In this document: positions 14,873 to 22,601 of the stretch, piece after piece
Layout of the letters: each line of letters starts with the position of its first letter
Position numbering within the stretch: the first letter of the stretch is position 1
Notes under the pieces: generated by a model
Database searches by the model: none
The model's input: the letters and a program-made list of their open reading frames with translations, nothing else
Told to the model about the DNA's origin: nothing
Translations under genes and position numbers: made by a program
Assembly (NCBI GenBank): GCA_905236545.1
Contig: CAJOQO010000321.1
Location: 1-22,607, forward strand
Direction of reading: 5' to 3'
Source: an uncultured Lachnospiraceae bacterium
Lineage (GTDB): Bacteria > Bacillota > Clostridia > Lachnospirales > Lachnospiraceae
Length of the DNA: 22,607 nucleotides

Positions 14873-16375
14873 TCAGAAATTCTCCCGCAGCGCCTTGCGG
14901 TCAATCTTTCCGCGGCCTGTCACCGGCAATGCTTCCAGGCGATGCAAGCGCCCCGGAACCATAAACACCGGCAGCTGCTCCTTCAGGATCCGGGCCAGAT
15001 TCTTCAGGTCGATCTCCCCGCAGTAGAATCCGTGCAGCCGCTCCTTTTTCTCATCAAAGAGACAGCAGCTCCGCTCAACTCCCGGAACCCTGTTCATCGC
15101 CAGCTCGATCTCCGCCAGCTCGATGCGGTGCCCCATGTATTTGACCTGGTCATCCCTTCTTCCGCAGAAAAGAAGCTCACCCTGCTCATTGTACCGGCCA
15201 AGGTCACCGGTTGCATAGATCACGGAGGAATACTCCGGCGTACGTGGATCATCCCGGAACCGCTGTCTGGTCTGCTCCGCCATATTCCAGTAGCCCAGCC
15301 CGACTGCCGTCCCTCTGACGCAGATCTCTCCCGTCTGTCCGCTCTGCGTGATCTCCTGATCCTTCTCGTCGAGAAGGAAAGTCTCTTCATTCGGGAAGGA
15401 GCGCCCGATCGGAATCCCGTCCGTATAGTCCCTCTCCCGGTCGATCCTGTGCCAGGTACAGTTGCAGGTAATCTCCGTCGGACCGTACAGATTCACAAAC
15501 TCCGCCTGAGGAAGATGATCCATCCAGTCTCTCAGCCGCTTCATGGGCATGACCTCTCCGCTGAACATCACCAGCCTGACCGTTTCCGGAACCCTGTACT
15601 CCAGTCCGTGAAATGCGCTGACCAGGCACAGCGCGGAGACTGCCCAGATCATCACCGTCGGCTTCTGTTCACACAGGAAGTCAAGCAGGGGCGCAGGCGT
15701 CGTAAACAGCGGCCGCGGAACAAGCACCAGCTTCGCGCCGCAGCACATCGCGCTGTAGATATCCTTTACGGAAACATCAAAATCAAACGGCGCCTGGTTC
15801 GCGATCACATCGTCCTCCCGGATCCCAAACAGGCCGACAAAAACTCCAATAAAGTCAAGAACCGAGCGATGGCAGATCAGAACCCCCTTCGGAACGCCTG
15901 TCGAGCCTGAGGTAAAATTGACATAGAGCGGATCCGTGTCGAGATGACGCCCGCGTACCCTGCTAAGTCCGTCCGGATCGATCTCTCCCTTTTCCAGAGT
16001 CTCGATGTCAAGAATCCTGCACTCGGGAAAAACCTCCTTTGCCCGTTCCAGATACTCCTGGTCCGTCAGAACCACGCTCGCTTTCAGGCTGTCCTGAACC
16101 TGTCTCTGACGCAGGGACGGGAGCTGCGGATCGATCAGCGTATAAAATGCGCCCGCGTAGACGATCCCGAAAAACGCCGTCAGTGTGTCCACGTTTTTTT
16201 CCATGAAAACGATCACCGGACTTCGCCTTTCGGTGATTCCCAGGAGAGCGCTTCCCACTCTCCGGCTCAGATCCATCAGCCGGCTGCGGGTATACTCCTT
16301 ATTCCCGTCACACACGGCGATCCTGCCGCCATCCTTTCCGGCTGTAGATTCCAGATACTCCAGGACATTTGTCAT
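14873..16375 (-). CDS. Amino acid adenylation enzyme (DltA-like, stand-alone A domain)
   Basis: A 500-residue AMP-forming ligase that should activate an amino acid with ATP and transfer it to the thiol of a carrier protein. Core motifs are all present: TSGSTGVPKG (155-164), FDFDVSVKD with D200 that binds the substrate amino group, NLYGPTE (295-301), YATGDLGR (near 387), GRRDDQVKYMGHRIE (405-419) and the catalytic K490 in GRGKIDRKAL. Length and the FDxSVxDIY motif are DltA-like, but no dltB or dltD is nearby. K204 falls at the pocket position where some glutamate-activating NRPS domains have Lys, a weak hint of an acidic substrate. A GGAGG lies rather far (about 15 bases) upstream. Confidence 0.88.
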   Translation of the reverse strand: MTNVLEYLESTAGKDGGRIAVCDGNKEYTRSRLMDLSRRVGSALLGITERRSPVIVFMEKNVDTLTAFFGIVYAGAFYTLIDPQLPSLRQRQVQDSLKASVVLTDQEYLERAKEVFPECRILDIETLEKGEIDPDGLSRVRGRHLDTDPLYVNFTSGSTGVPKGVLICHRSVLDFIGVFVGLFGIREDDVIANQAPFDFDVSVKDIYSAMCCGAKLVLVPRPLFTTPAPLLDFLCEQKPTVMIWAVSALCLVSAFHGLEYRVPETVRLVMFSGEVMPMKRLRDWMDHLPQAEFVNLYGPTEITCNCTWHRIDRERDYTDGIPIGRSFPNEETFLLDEKDQEITQSGQTGEICVRGTAVGLGYWNMAEQTRQRFRDDPRTPEYSSVIYATGDLGRYNEQGELLFCGRRDDQVKYMGHRIELAEIELAMNRVPGVERSCCLFDEKKERLHGFYCGEIDLKNLARILKEQLPVFMVPGRLHRLEALPVTGRGKIDRKALRENF

Positions 16376-16438
16376 AATAGGCTCTTGATTCCTCCATCCT
16401 TCCGCTCATTCCGCCGTCCGGACTCCTCTGCCGCCGTG

Positions 16439-16496
16439 TCCGGTTTCACTCCGCCTTCTTCAGCGCTGTTCTCCGGTTTCACTCCGCTTTCTTCAG
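16439..16496. repeat. 25-bp direct repeat duplicating the 3' end of the TlpA-like gene
   Basis: Bases 16439-16463 and 16472-16496 match at 24 of 25 positions, separated by eight bases. The right copy encodes the last codons and stop (LKKAE then TGA) of the TlpA-like protein; the left copy is an untranslated duplicate just after the stop. Confidence 0.85.
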
Positions 16497-17828
16497 TGTA
16501 ATATCCAGATTCGCAGTGCCTTCCAGCTTATACGTTGTTTCATCTTCCGCATAGCCTTCCGGCGCAACCAGAACATGAATCTCATAGGTGTTTCCGGCTG
16601 GCCCTTCGTGCTTCGCTACACCTTCCCCATCCGTGGTCTCCATACTGCAGCTCGAATCATCACAGAACTGAATCACGGCTCCCTCTACAGGTCCATTCTC
16701 ATCTTTTACGGTAACACTGTATACAACAGGAGCAGACACTGCAGCTTCATCCGCAGACGCAGCTGTATCTGGTTTCTCTGCTTCGGTCTCCGCGCTCGTC
16801 CCGCCGCCTGCAAGGTACCCGTCAAGAATCTTTTCATACTTATCCACAGCCGGTCCTGTGACAGGAATTCCGAGGATATTACCTTCCGAATCTACATAGA
16901 ATGTGGTCGGGAATTCCATCACCCTGTCCATGATTTCATCAGGCATGATGACATTCGGATAATTCGTTCCGTTTTCCTGCATGATCTGAGCGGCCTCAGC
17001 AAGAGTATCCTCATCATATTGATACTCAAATTCCATACCGACAATACCGCAGCCCTTCTCCTGTATTCTGGTATGAATCTGTGCCAGCTCCGCCATCTCT
17101 CCCACGCAGAAATGACACCACGTACCCCAGCAGTTCACCATGGTAATCTTATTCGGAGAGAAAAGCTCCTCACTCGTCACGGTATTGCCTTCCAGATCTT
17201 TGGTTGTAAACTGGAGCTTCATGCCGGACATTTCCTTCAACAGATCCTCCGGTTCAAAAAAGTCCGCTTCTTTTTCCGCCGCAATCAAAGTCTGCTCCAG
17301 CTTTTCGGCTTCCTCCGCGTACTCATCCCCGACCGCGGCGTCAAATCCATCCTTTATAAACGGAACGCTGTAGAATGTAAATCCATCCCCCTGTCCCAGC
17401 TCCTCAATCTTCTCCCTGTCGACCTGAAGCTTTTCGCTGATCTGTTCCTCAAGGGCTTTCAGCGCTGTATCAAGGTCTTTATCTGTCGCGAGAACACTTG
17501 CAAGATAGGTCTGCTTCTTCTGTACGTCCTTTATCTCTTCCTCCGTCAGATCCTCGGAGGTCAGGAGGGTCCTGACAGTATCAGCCGGCATGCCCACATA
17601 ATAGAAGGCCATCATATAAACATGGCGGTCCTCATCCAGCGCACCAAGCGGAGCGCCCTCAATGTACCCCTTCGTTTCATGTACTTCCTCCGGCATATCG
17701 ATACTTATGCCAGCCGTTTTGATCACCGTCTTCTCTTCCGCCTTCCCTTCCGTTTCCGCTGCCGGTACCGCCGCACTCAAGGATAATGCGAGAAGCGTGC
17801 CAAGAATCAAAGTCCCTGCTTTTTTCAT
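16479..17828 (-). CDS. Exported TlpA-like thioredoxin protein with C-terminal transthyretin-like domain
   Basis: A 449-residue predicted secreted or surface protein. A signal peptide (1-23, ending VPA) precedes a helical N-terminal region of unknown function (about 35-200). A TlpA/AhpC-TSA-type domain follows (about 204-338) with the redox motif WCHFC (C238, C241) and the cis-proline in FPTTF (P307). An Ala/Glu/Ser linker leads to a beta-sandwich domain of transthyretin/Cna-B type (about 368-449) with a second cysteine pair (C389, C394 in FCDDSSC). The family reduces or shuttles disulfides outside the cytoplasm. A GGAAGGA site supports the ATG. It is the first gene of the cluster with the adenylation enzyme, decarboxylase and carrier protein; a direct role in that pathway is not evident. 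Confidence 0.85.
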   Translation of the reverse strand: MKKAGTLILGTLLALSLSAAVPAAETEGKAEEKTVIKTAGISIDMPEEVHETKGYIEGAPLGALDEDRHVYMMAFYYVGMPADTVRTLLTSEDLTEEEIKDVQKKQTYLASVLATDKDLDTALKALEEQISEKLQVDREKIEELGQGDGFTFYSVPFIKDGFDAAVGDEYAEEAEKLEQTLIAAEKEADFFEPEDLLKEMSGMKLQFTTKDLEGNTVTSEELFSPNKITMVNCWGTWCHFCVGEMAELAQIHTRIQEKGCGIVGMEFEYQYDEDTLAEAAQIMQENGTNYPNVIMPDEIMDRVMEFPTTFYVDSEGNILGIPVTGPAVDKYEKILDGYLAGGGTSAETEAEKPDTAASADEAAVSAPVVYSVTVKDENGPVEGAVIQFCDDSSCSMETTDGEGVAKHEGPAGNTYEIHVLVAPEGYAEDETTYKLEGTANLDITLKKAE

Positions 17829-17958
17829 GATATGTCCTTCCTTTCTTCTTTCCTGAGATATGAGATTTGCATATTGTACTGTCTGTCCTGTTACTGCCTG
17901 TTATTCCTGATCTTCCGCCTTATCGTCATTGCTCATCGGGAATACGGGCCTTTCGGGC

Positions 17959-20400
17959 TCAATTCCATTTATTCATGAGGGCAGACAGATCCAGTCCCGC
18001 GCTTTTTCTATCTCCGTTTCCCGCACGGCCGGCGCTTCTTCCATCTCCGCTTCCCACGCGGCCTGCACTTCTTCCGTCTCCGCTTCCGGCGCGGCCTGTG
18101 CTTCTTCCATTTCCGCCTCCGGCGCGTCCCGCACTTCTTCCATTTCCGCCTCCGGCACGGCCGGCACTCTTTGCGTCTCTTCCTTCCTTTCCGGACGCCG
18201 GCGCGTCTTCTCCGAGCTTCATGGTCAGAGCGATCCTCTTACGGTCAGGATCGACAGAGAGAACCTTCACCTTAACAATATCGCCCACCGACACAACGTC
18301 CAGCGGGTGCCTGACAAACTTCGTATCGCTCATCTGCGATATGTGCACAAGCCCGTCCTGATGGACGCCGATATCGACAAATGCGCCAAAGTCGATGACA
18401 TTGCGCACGGTTCCGCTCAGGATCATGCCGCTCCTGAGATCCTCCATGGAAAGAACGTCCGAGCGCAGAACCGGCTTCGGCATATCGCTTCTGGGATCCC
18501 GCCCCGGCTTCTCCAGCTCCTGCGCGATATCGATCAGCGTTTCCGTACCGGTTCCAAGCTCCTTCGCAGTCTCCTCCGCCTCCGCGCGGTTCTTCATCCT
18601 TCCGGTCAGCCCGTGGATCCTGCCGTCCTTTACATCCTCCATGCCGAAGCCAAGCTTCTCCAGAAGACGCAGGGCGGCATCGTAGGATTCCGGATGAACC
18701 CCCGTCATGTCAAGCGGATTCTTTCCCCCGCGGATCCTCAGGAAACCGGCACACTGCTGGAACGCCTTCGGCCCGAGCCCGGCAACCTTCAAAAGCTGCT
18801 TCCTGTCCGTAAACCTTCCGTTTTCATCTCTCCACTGAACGATAGAGCGCGCAGTCTTCCTGGTGATCCCGGAAACATACTCAAGAAGCGAAACGGATGC
18901 GGTGTTCAGGTCAACTCCCACCTGGTTGACGCAGTCCTCCACCACGCCCTCCAGCTTCTCGCCCAGCTTCTTCTGATCACAGTCATGCTGATACTGGCCC
19001 ACACCGATCGATTTCGGATCGATCTTGACGAGCTCCGACAGCGGATCCTGAAGTCTCCTGGCAATCGAGGCGGCGCTTCTCTGCCCCACGTCAAACTGCG
19101 GGAATTCCTCGGCCGCCAGCTTGCTGGCGGAATATACGGAAGCTCCCGCCTCATTGACGATGACATACTGAACCCCCGGATCCCTCAGCTCCGACAGGAT
19201 CTCCGCGATCACCTGCTCCGATTCTCTGGAAGCGGTACCGTTCCCGCAGGAGATCAGCGTAACATGATACCTGGAGATCAGCTTCTTGATGGTCTGTTTG
19301 GCAGCTTCGATCTTCGCCGGGGTGGTCGGCGCGGTCGGATAGACAACCGTCGTGTCAAGCACCTTTCCGGTGCTGTCCACAACGGCGATCTTGCAGCCGG
19401 TTCGAAATGCAGGATCCCAGCCGAGCACGACTCTTCCTGCGATCGGAGGCTGCATCAGCAGCTGGCGCAGGTTTTTCCCAAAGACATCGATCGCGCCATC
19501 CTCCGCCCTCTGCGTCAGATGGTTTCGCAGCTCTCTTTCAATGGCCGGCGCGATCAGCCTGCGGTAAGCGTCCGCGCAGGTCTCCCGAAGCGGCGCAAGC
19601 GAAAAGTTCTCCCCGCCGGCTCCCCGGCTGATCTCCTTCGGGATAACCAGATATTCGATCGTCCGGATCATCGCATCCTCATCGACACGCAGGCTGACGG
19701 ACAGAACCTTCTCCTTTTCCCCGCGGTTCAGCGCCAGGATCCGGTGTCCCGGAATCTTAGCCGCTGCCTCTTCATAATGGAAATACCTCTCGTAAACCGA
19801 CTCGGGATCCTCCATATCCTTCCGGACCTCGGATACGACCACTGCGGATTCAAAGGTCTTTTCACGAACCGCGGCGCGGATCTCCGCCCGGTCAGAGATC
19901 TGTTCGGCAATGATATCCTCCGCTCCGCGCAATGCTTCCGCCGCGTCCTTCACTTCCTTCTCCGGATTCACAAACGCCTCAGCCCTTTCCAGCGCCGGGC
20001 ACTTCAGCTCCCCGGACAGAAGCTCCTGCGCAAGAGGCTCCAGCCCTCTCTCCTTCGCGATCAGCGCCCTTGTACGCCGCTTCGGACGGTACGGCAGATA
20101 CAGATCCTCCAAAGCAGACTGGGCAGGCGCCTCCTCGATCTTCTTTTTCAGCTCAGGCGTCAGCTTCCCCTGCTCCTCGATGGACGCGAGGATCACGCCG
20201 CGGCGCTCCTCGAGCGCCCTCAGATACCTGAGACGTTCGTCCAGCGCACGCAGCTGGGTATCATCCAGCGTTCCGTGTGCCTCCTTACGGTATCTGGCAA
20301 TGAACGGGATCGTATTTCCCTCATCGATCAGCCGGATGACCGCCTCAACCTGCCAGGCCTGTATATTCTGTTCCGCAGCGATTGTCTGTACGATATTCAT
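17959..20400 (-). CDS. tex: Tex family RNA-binding transcription accessory protein with repetitive Arg/Gly tail
   Basis: Tex is a conserved nucleic acid-binding protein linked to transcription elongation and RNA quality control. The 813-residue protein has the helical Tex N region, an RNase H-like YqgF domain (RVVLGWDPAFRTGCKIAVVD, about 323-342), a helix-hairpin-helix region (about 500-560) and an S1 domain (about 652-729, VIDFGAFVDIGVHQDGLVHIS). Typical Tex proteins end soon after S1; here about 85 extra residues follow, with five copies of an 11-residue Gly/Arg/Ser repeat (AGRAGGGNGRS and variants) and a final LDLSALMNKWN. Such a basic glycine-rich tail may bind RNA. A GAGG site nine bases upstream supports the start. 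PspC lies 80 bases upstream. Confidence 0.95.
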   Translation of the reverse strand: MNIVQTIAAEQNIQAWQVEAVIRLIDEGNTIPFIARYRKEAHGTLDDTQLRALDERLRYLRALEERRGVILASIEEQGKLTPELKKKIEEAPAQSALEDLYLPYRPKRRTRALIAKERGLEPLAQELLSGELKCPALERAEAFVNPEKEVKDAAEALRGAEDIIAEQISDRAEIRAAVREKTFESAVVVSEVRKDMEDPESVYERYFHYEEAAAKIPGHRILALNRGEKEKVLSVSLRVDEDAMIRTIEYLVIPKEISRGAGGENFSLAPLRETCADAYRRLIAPAIERELRNHLTQRAEDGAIDVFGKNLRQLLMQPPIAGRVVLGWDPAFRTGCKIAVVDSTGKVLDTTVVYPTAPTTPAKIEAAKQTIKKLISRYHVTLISCGNGTASRESEQVIAEILSELRDPGVQYVIVNEAGASVYSASKLAAEEFPQFDVGQRSAASIARRLQDPLSELVKIDPKSIGVGQYQHDCDQKKLGEKLEGVVEDCVNQVGVDLNTASVSLLEYVSGITRKTARSIVQWRDENGRFTDRKQLLKVAGLGPKAFQQCAGFLRIRGGKNPLDMTGVHPESYDAALRLLEKLGFGMEDVKDGRIHGLTGRMKNRAEAEETAKELGTGTETLIDIAQELEKPGRDPRSDMPKPVLRSDVLSMEDLRSGMILSGTVRNVIDFGAFVDIGVHQDGLVHISQMSDTKFVRHPLDVVSVGDIVKVKVLSVDPDRKRIALTMKLGEDAPASGKEGRDAKSAGRAGGGNGRSAGRAGGGNGRSTGRAGSGDGRSAGRVGSGDGRSAGRAGNGDRKSAGLDLSALMNKWN
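18001..18165. repeat. 33-bp tandem repeats encoding the Tex tail
   Basis: About five 33-base units in tandem, each encoding 11 residues on the minus strand. Copies are imperfect, differing at several bases (Gly-Gly-Asn versus Ser-Gly-Asp versions), so they are older than the nearly identical EAL tail repeats. The unit keeps the reading frame. Confidence 0.85.
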
Positions 20401-20480
20401 TCTTTGTCCTCTCGTTCCGTCGCAACTTTTTTATTCATGCCGTCATTCAGGGAAACACTGATTGATTCTGTTTTCAGGCA

Positions 20481-20726
20481 TTAATCCGAAGTGCTCTTTC
20501 CGCTGTCCTCCGGATGCAGAACATCCTTCAGATCCCTCTCCCCTGTATCCGCCTTCGGCATGATGACCGCCGCAATAAAATACAGCAGAACGCCCATGCC
20601 GGCAAACAGCGATATGCCAACCCAGATCAGGCGGATCAGGTTGGAATCGATGTTGAAGTATTCCGCGAGACCTCCGCATACTCCGAATAACTTGCAGTCC
20701 GTTGCAGATCTTCTAAGCTCTTTCAT
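20481..20726 (-). CDS. Small PspC-domain membrane protein
   Basis: An 81-residue protein made almost wholly of a PspC domain: the conserved LFGVCGGLAEYFNIDSNLIRLIWV lead (about residues 13-36), then a hydrophobic segment (about 36-58) ending in PKAD, and a short charged tail. PspC proteins respond to envelope stress in other bacteria; small solo forms are common in Gram-positives and their partners are unknown. An AAGGGGG site eight bases upstream fixes the start. It lies 109 bases after the transporter stop and 80 bases before tex. No terminator is visible, so co-transcription is possible but not shown. Confidence 0.88.
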   Translation of the reverse strand: MKELRRSATDCKLFGVCGGLAEYFNIDSNLIRLIWVGISLFAGMGVLLYFIAAVIMPKADTGERDLKDVLHPEDSGKSTSD

Positions 20727-20835
20727 TCTATTCGCCCCCTTTTCTTTATGAGACAGATTCCGGTATCTTCCGCCGCAGATGAAATATCATGCTCCTTACG
20801 CTTCTCGCGTCGCTTTGCAGACTCTTCACCGCAGC

Positions 20836-22173
20836 TCATTTCCACTGAAAATGAATCAGTCCGATCACATAAAGTCCGATTACAGCAATCGGAACCAGGA
20901 ACTGGAAGATCGGTTTCATCCAGTCCTGAACCTTCAGTCCTTTTCCTGCGTTCGCTTCCTTCTTAAAGTTATCCCAGCCCCAGCCGAAACGGGAGCTGAC
21001 GCAGAACAGAGTCATGATGAGAGATCCGATCGGCAGCAGATTGGTGCTGACAATGAAGTCCCAGAAATCAAGCCACGTGGTTCCCTCCGCGAAGGGCTGA
21101 AAATGAATCACACTGTAGCCGAGCGCGGTTGTCAGCGCAGACGCAAAGACGATGATGCCGGTAATCACGGATCCCTTCCTTCTGCTCCACCCCGTCAGTT
21201 CCCTGACGCAGGCAAGGAGATTCTCGCAGACCGCAAGAACAGTAGACAATGCGGCGAAGGTCATAAACAGGAAGAAAAGCGTCCCCCAGATCCTTCCGCC
21301 GGCCATGGTGTTGAAGACAGCCGCCATCGTATTGAACAGAAGTGCGGGACCCGCATCGACCTGAAGTCCGAGTGACGAGCAGGACGGGAAGATGATCAGG
21401 CCGGACATGATCGCGACAAAGGTATCCAGAACGATCACATTGACCGACTCGCCCATGAGAGAACGCTCTTTTCCGATATAGCTTCCGAAGATCGCCATGG
21501 TGCCGATGCCGACCGACAGGGTAAAGAAGGCCTGGTTCATCGCGGACACAATGACGTTGAACGTAATCTTTGAAAAGTCCGGAAGCAGATAAAACTTTAT
21601 TCCCTCTGCCGCATTTTCCAGCGTACAGCTGCGCACTGCCAGCACCAGGATCAGGCAAAGGAGCGCGACCATCATATACTTGGTGATGCGCTCGAGGCCT
21701 TTTGTGATGTCAAAGGACAGCAGCAGAAACGCGATCACGACCACCACTGCCAGATATTCCACATTCAGGCCCGGGTTTTTGATCATGGTTTCGAATCCGA
21801 GGTTCCCGGTCTTTCCGATCAGAAAGTCTACGAAATAATACAGGATCCAGCCTGTCACCACGGTATAAAATGCCATCAGGCAGAAATTGCCGATCAAGGC
21901 AAGATATCCGTGCAGATGCCATTTCTGCCCTTTTTTCTCCAGCTTCTGATACATCCTGACCGGACTGGCCTGCGCCGCGCGACCGATCGAGAATTCGATC
22001 GTCATCACCGGAAGCCCCAGCAGCACCAGGCAGATGATGTAGACCAGCACAAATGCGCCTCCGCCGTTTTGTCCCGTGATCCACGGGAACTTCCATACAT
22101 TGCCGCATCCGACCGCGCATCCCGCGCTCAGGAGAATAAACCCGAGACGGCTTCCCAAATGCTCTCTTCCCAT
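20836..22173 (-). CDS. NSS-family sodium-dependent transporter (LeuT fold)
   Basis: A predicted Na+-coupled amino acid symporter of the cytoplasmic membrane. I start it at the ATG at 22173 (445 residues), which has GGGAG six bases upstream and begins REHLGSRLGFILLSAGCAVGCGNVW, aligning directly with the LeuT start. A frame to 22290 would add 39 residues encoded by simple-sequence repeats and lacks a ribosome binding site. The unwound TM1 motif (GCAVGCGNVWKFPW), the NGGGAFVLVY segment and about 11 hydrophobic segments fit the shorter bacterial NSS members such as Tyt1 and MhsT. Those take up aromatic or hydrophobic amino acids, but the substrate here cannot be read with confidence. Confidence 0.92.
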   Translation of the reverse strand: MGREHLGSRLGFILLSAGCAVGCGNVWKFPWITGQNGGGAFVLVYIICLVLLGLPVMTIEFSIGRAAQASPVRMYQKLEKKGQKWHLHGYLALIGNFCLMAFYTVVTGWILYYFVDFLIGKTGNLGFETMIKNPGLNVEYLAVVVVIAFLLLSFDITKGLERITKYMMVALLCLILVLAVRSCTLENAAEGIKFYLLPDFSKITFNVIVSAMNQAFFTLSVGIGTMAIFGSYIGKERSLMGESVNVIVLDTFVAIMSGLIIFPSCSSLGLQVDAGPALLFNTMAAVFNTMAGGRIWGTLFFLFMTFAALSTVLAVCENLLACVRELTGWSRRKGSVITGIIVFASALTTALGYSVIHFQPFAEGTTWLDFWDFIVSTNLLPIGSLIMTLFCVSSRFGWGWDNFKKEANAGKGLKVQDWMKPIFQFLVPIAVIGLYVIGLIHFQWK

Positions 22174-22210
22174 AGCTTCTCCCAATACGATTCCGTCAGT
22201 TCTTTTTCGC

Positions 22211-22285
22211 GCATGCGTGCCTGCGTGCGTTCCTGCATGCATACATGCGTTCATTCCGGTTATCTCGGTTATTCCGGTTATTTCG
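22211..22285. repeat. Simple-sequence repeats in the transporter leader
   Basis: On the minus strand, three 9-base copies of ATAACCGGA/ATAACCGAG lie in tandem (about 22255-22285), followed by a run of GCAT/GCAC/GCAGG-like tetranucleotides (22211-22251). They lie between the promoter and the preferred start of the transporter, so would be transcribed as untranslated leader. Confidence 0.75.
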
Positions 22286-22306
22286 TTCATTCATTTGAAC
22301 TTAGTT

Positions 22307-22335
22307 ATTTTATCAAAGCAAACTGTTAAAGTAAA
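22307..22335 (-). promoter_or_regulatory. Likely promoter of the NSS transporter
   Basis: TTTACT (22335-22330) and TAAAAT (22312-22307) are separated by 17 bases, with four and five of six matches to consensus. Transcription would begin near 22300, leaving about 125 bases of repeat-rich leader before the preferred start at 22173. The rest of the region to 22607 holds repeats but no gene I can support. Confidence 0.6.
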
Positions 22336-22406
22336 GGCTGCTCTCTGGCTGTTGCCGCTTCTGTCACCGTTCGTTACTCGTCACACCCCGGCCACTTTAC
22401 GGCAGC

Positions 22407-22461
22407 CACAGGGGTTCCTTCGCTCCGACCCCCGAAAGTCTGCCGCTCAGGAACCCCTGTG
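22407..22461. repeat. 12-bp perfect inverted repeat with long loop
   Basis: CACAGGGGTTCC (22407-22418) and GGAACCCCTGTG (22450-22461) are perfectly complementary around a 31-base loop that has partial further pairing. No T-run follows on either strand, so it is not a standard terminator. It lies upstream of the transporter promoter. Confidence 0.75.
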
Positions 22462-22466
22462 ACCTT

Positions 22467-22530
22467 CTCATGGTGCTCAGGGAGCGGCCTGCGGCTGTCT
22501 CATGACGCCCAGGGAGCGGTCTGCGGCAGG
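22467..22530. repeat. Two tandem 32-bp repeats
   Basis: Units 22467-22498 and 22499-22530 abut exactly and match at 26 of 32 positions, sharing CAGGGAGCGG and CTGCGGC. No open frame is convincing across them. They lie between the inverted repeat at 22407-22461 and the dispersed element at 22552. Confidence 0.8.
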
Positions 22531-22551
22531 CATCGCACAAGGCCGGAGTGG

Positions 22552-22601
22552 TGGCTTCCCCATAAGCAAACCATAGCAGGAACGACGCTGAGATCTTTGC
22601 C
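22552..22601 (-). repeat. Dispersed element, right copy
   Basis: The minus strand here matches 22-70: a 15-base block differing at one base (22601-22587) and a second block (22577-22552) ending ATGGGGAAGCCA. A variable spacer of eight to nine bases separates the blocks in both copies. In both places the element points toward the nearest gene (aroE; the NSS transporter) but lies upstream of that gene's likely promoter. Confidence 0.5.

Noticed and set aside
13089..16375. A dlt operon for D-alanylation of teichoic acid.
   Set aside because: The order is wrong, dltB and dltD are missing, and a PLP decarboxylase lies between the two DltA/DltC-like genes.
18001..18165. A CRISPR array in the repeats of the Tex tail.
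   Set aside because: The units abut with no unique spacers and keep a reading frame; the same holds for the EAL tail repeats, and the 32-bp pair near the right end also has no spacer.
17929..20484. An 851-codon plus-strand frame antisense to tex.
   Set aside because: The minus strand encodes an unmistakable Tex protein; the antisense frame has no recognisable features.
22407..22461. An intrinsic terminator at the 12-bp inverted repeat.
   Set aside because: The loop is long and no T-run follows on either strand.
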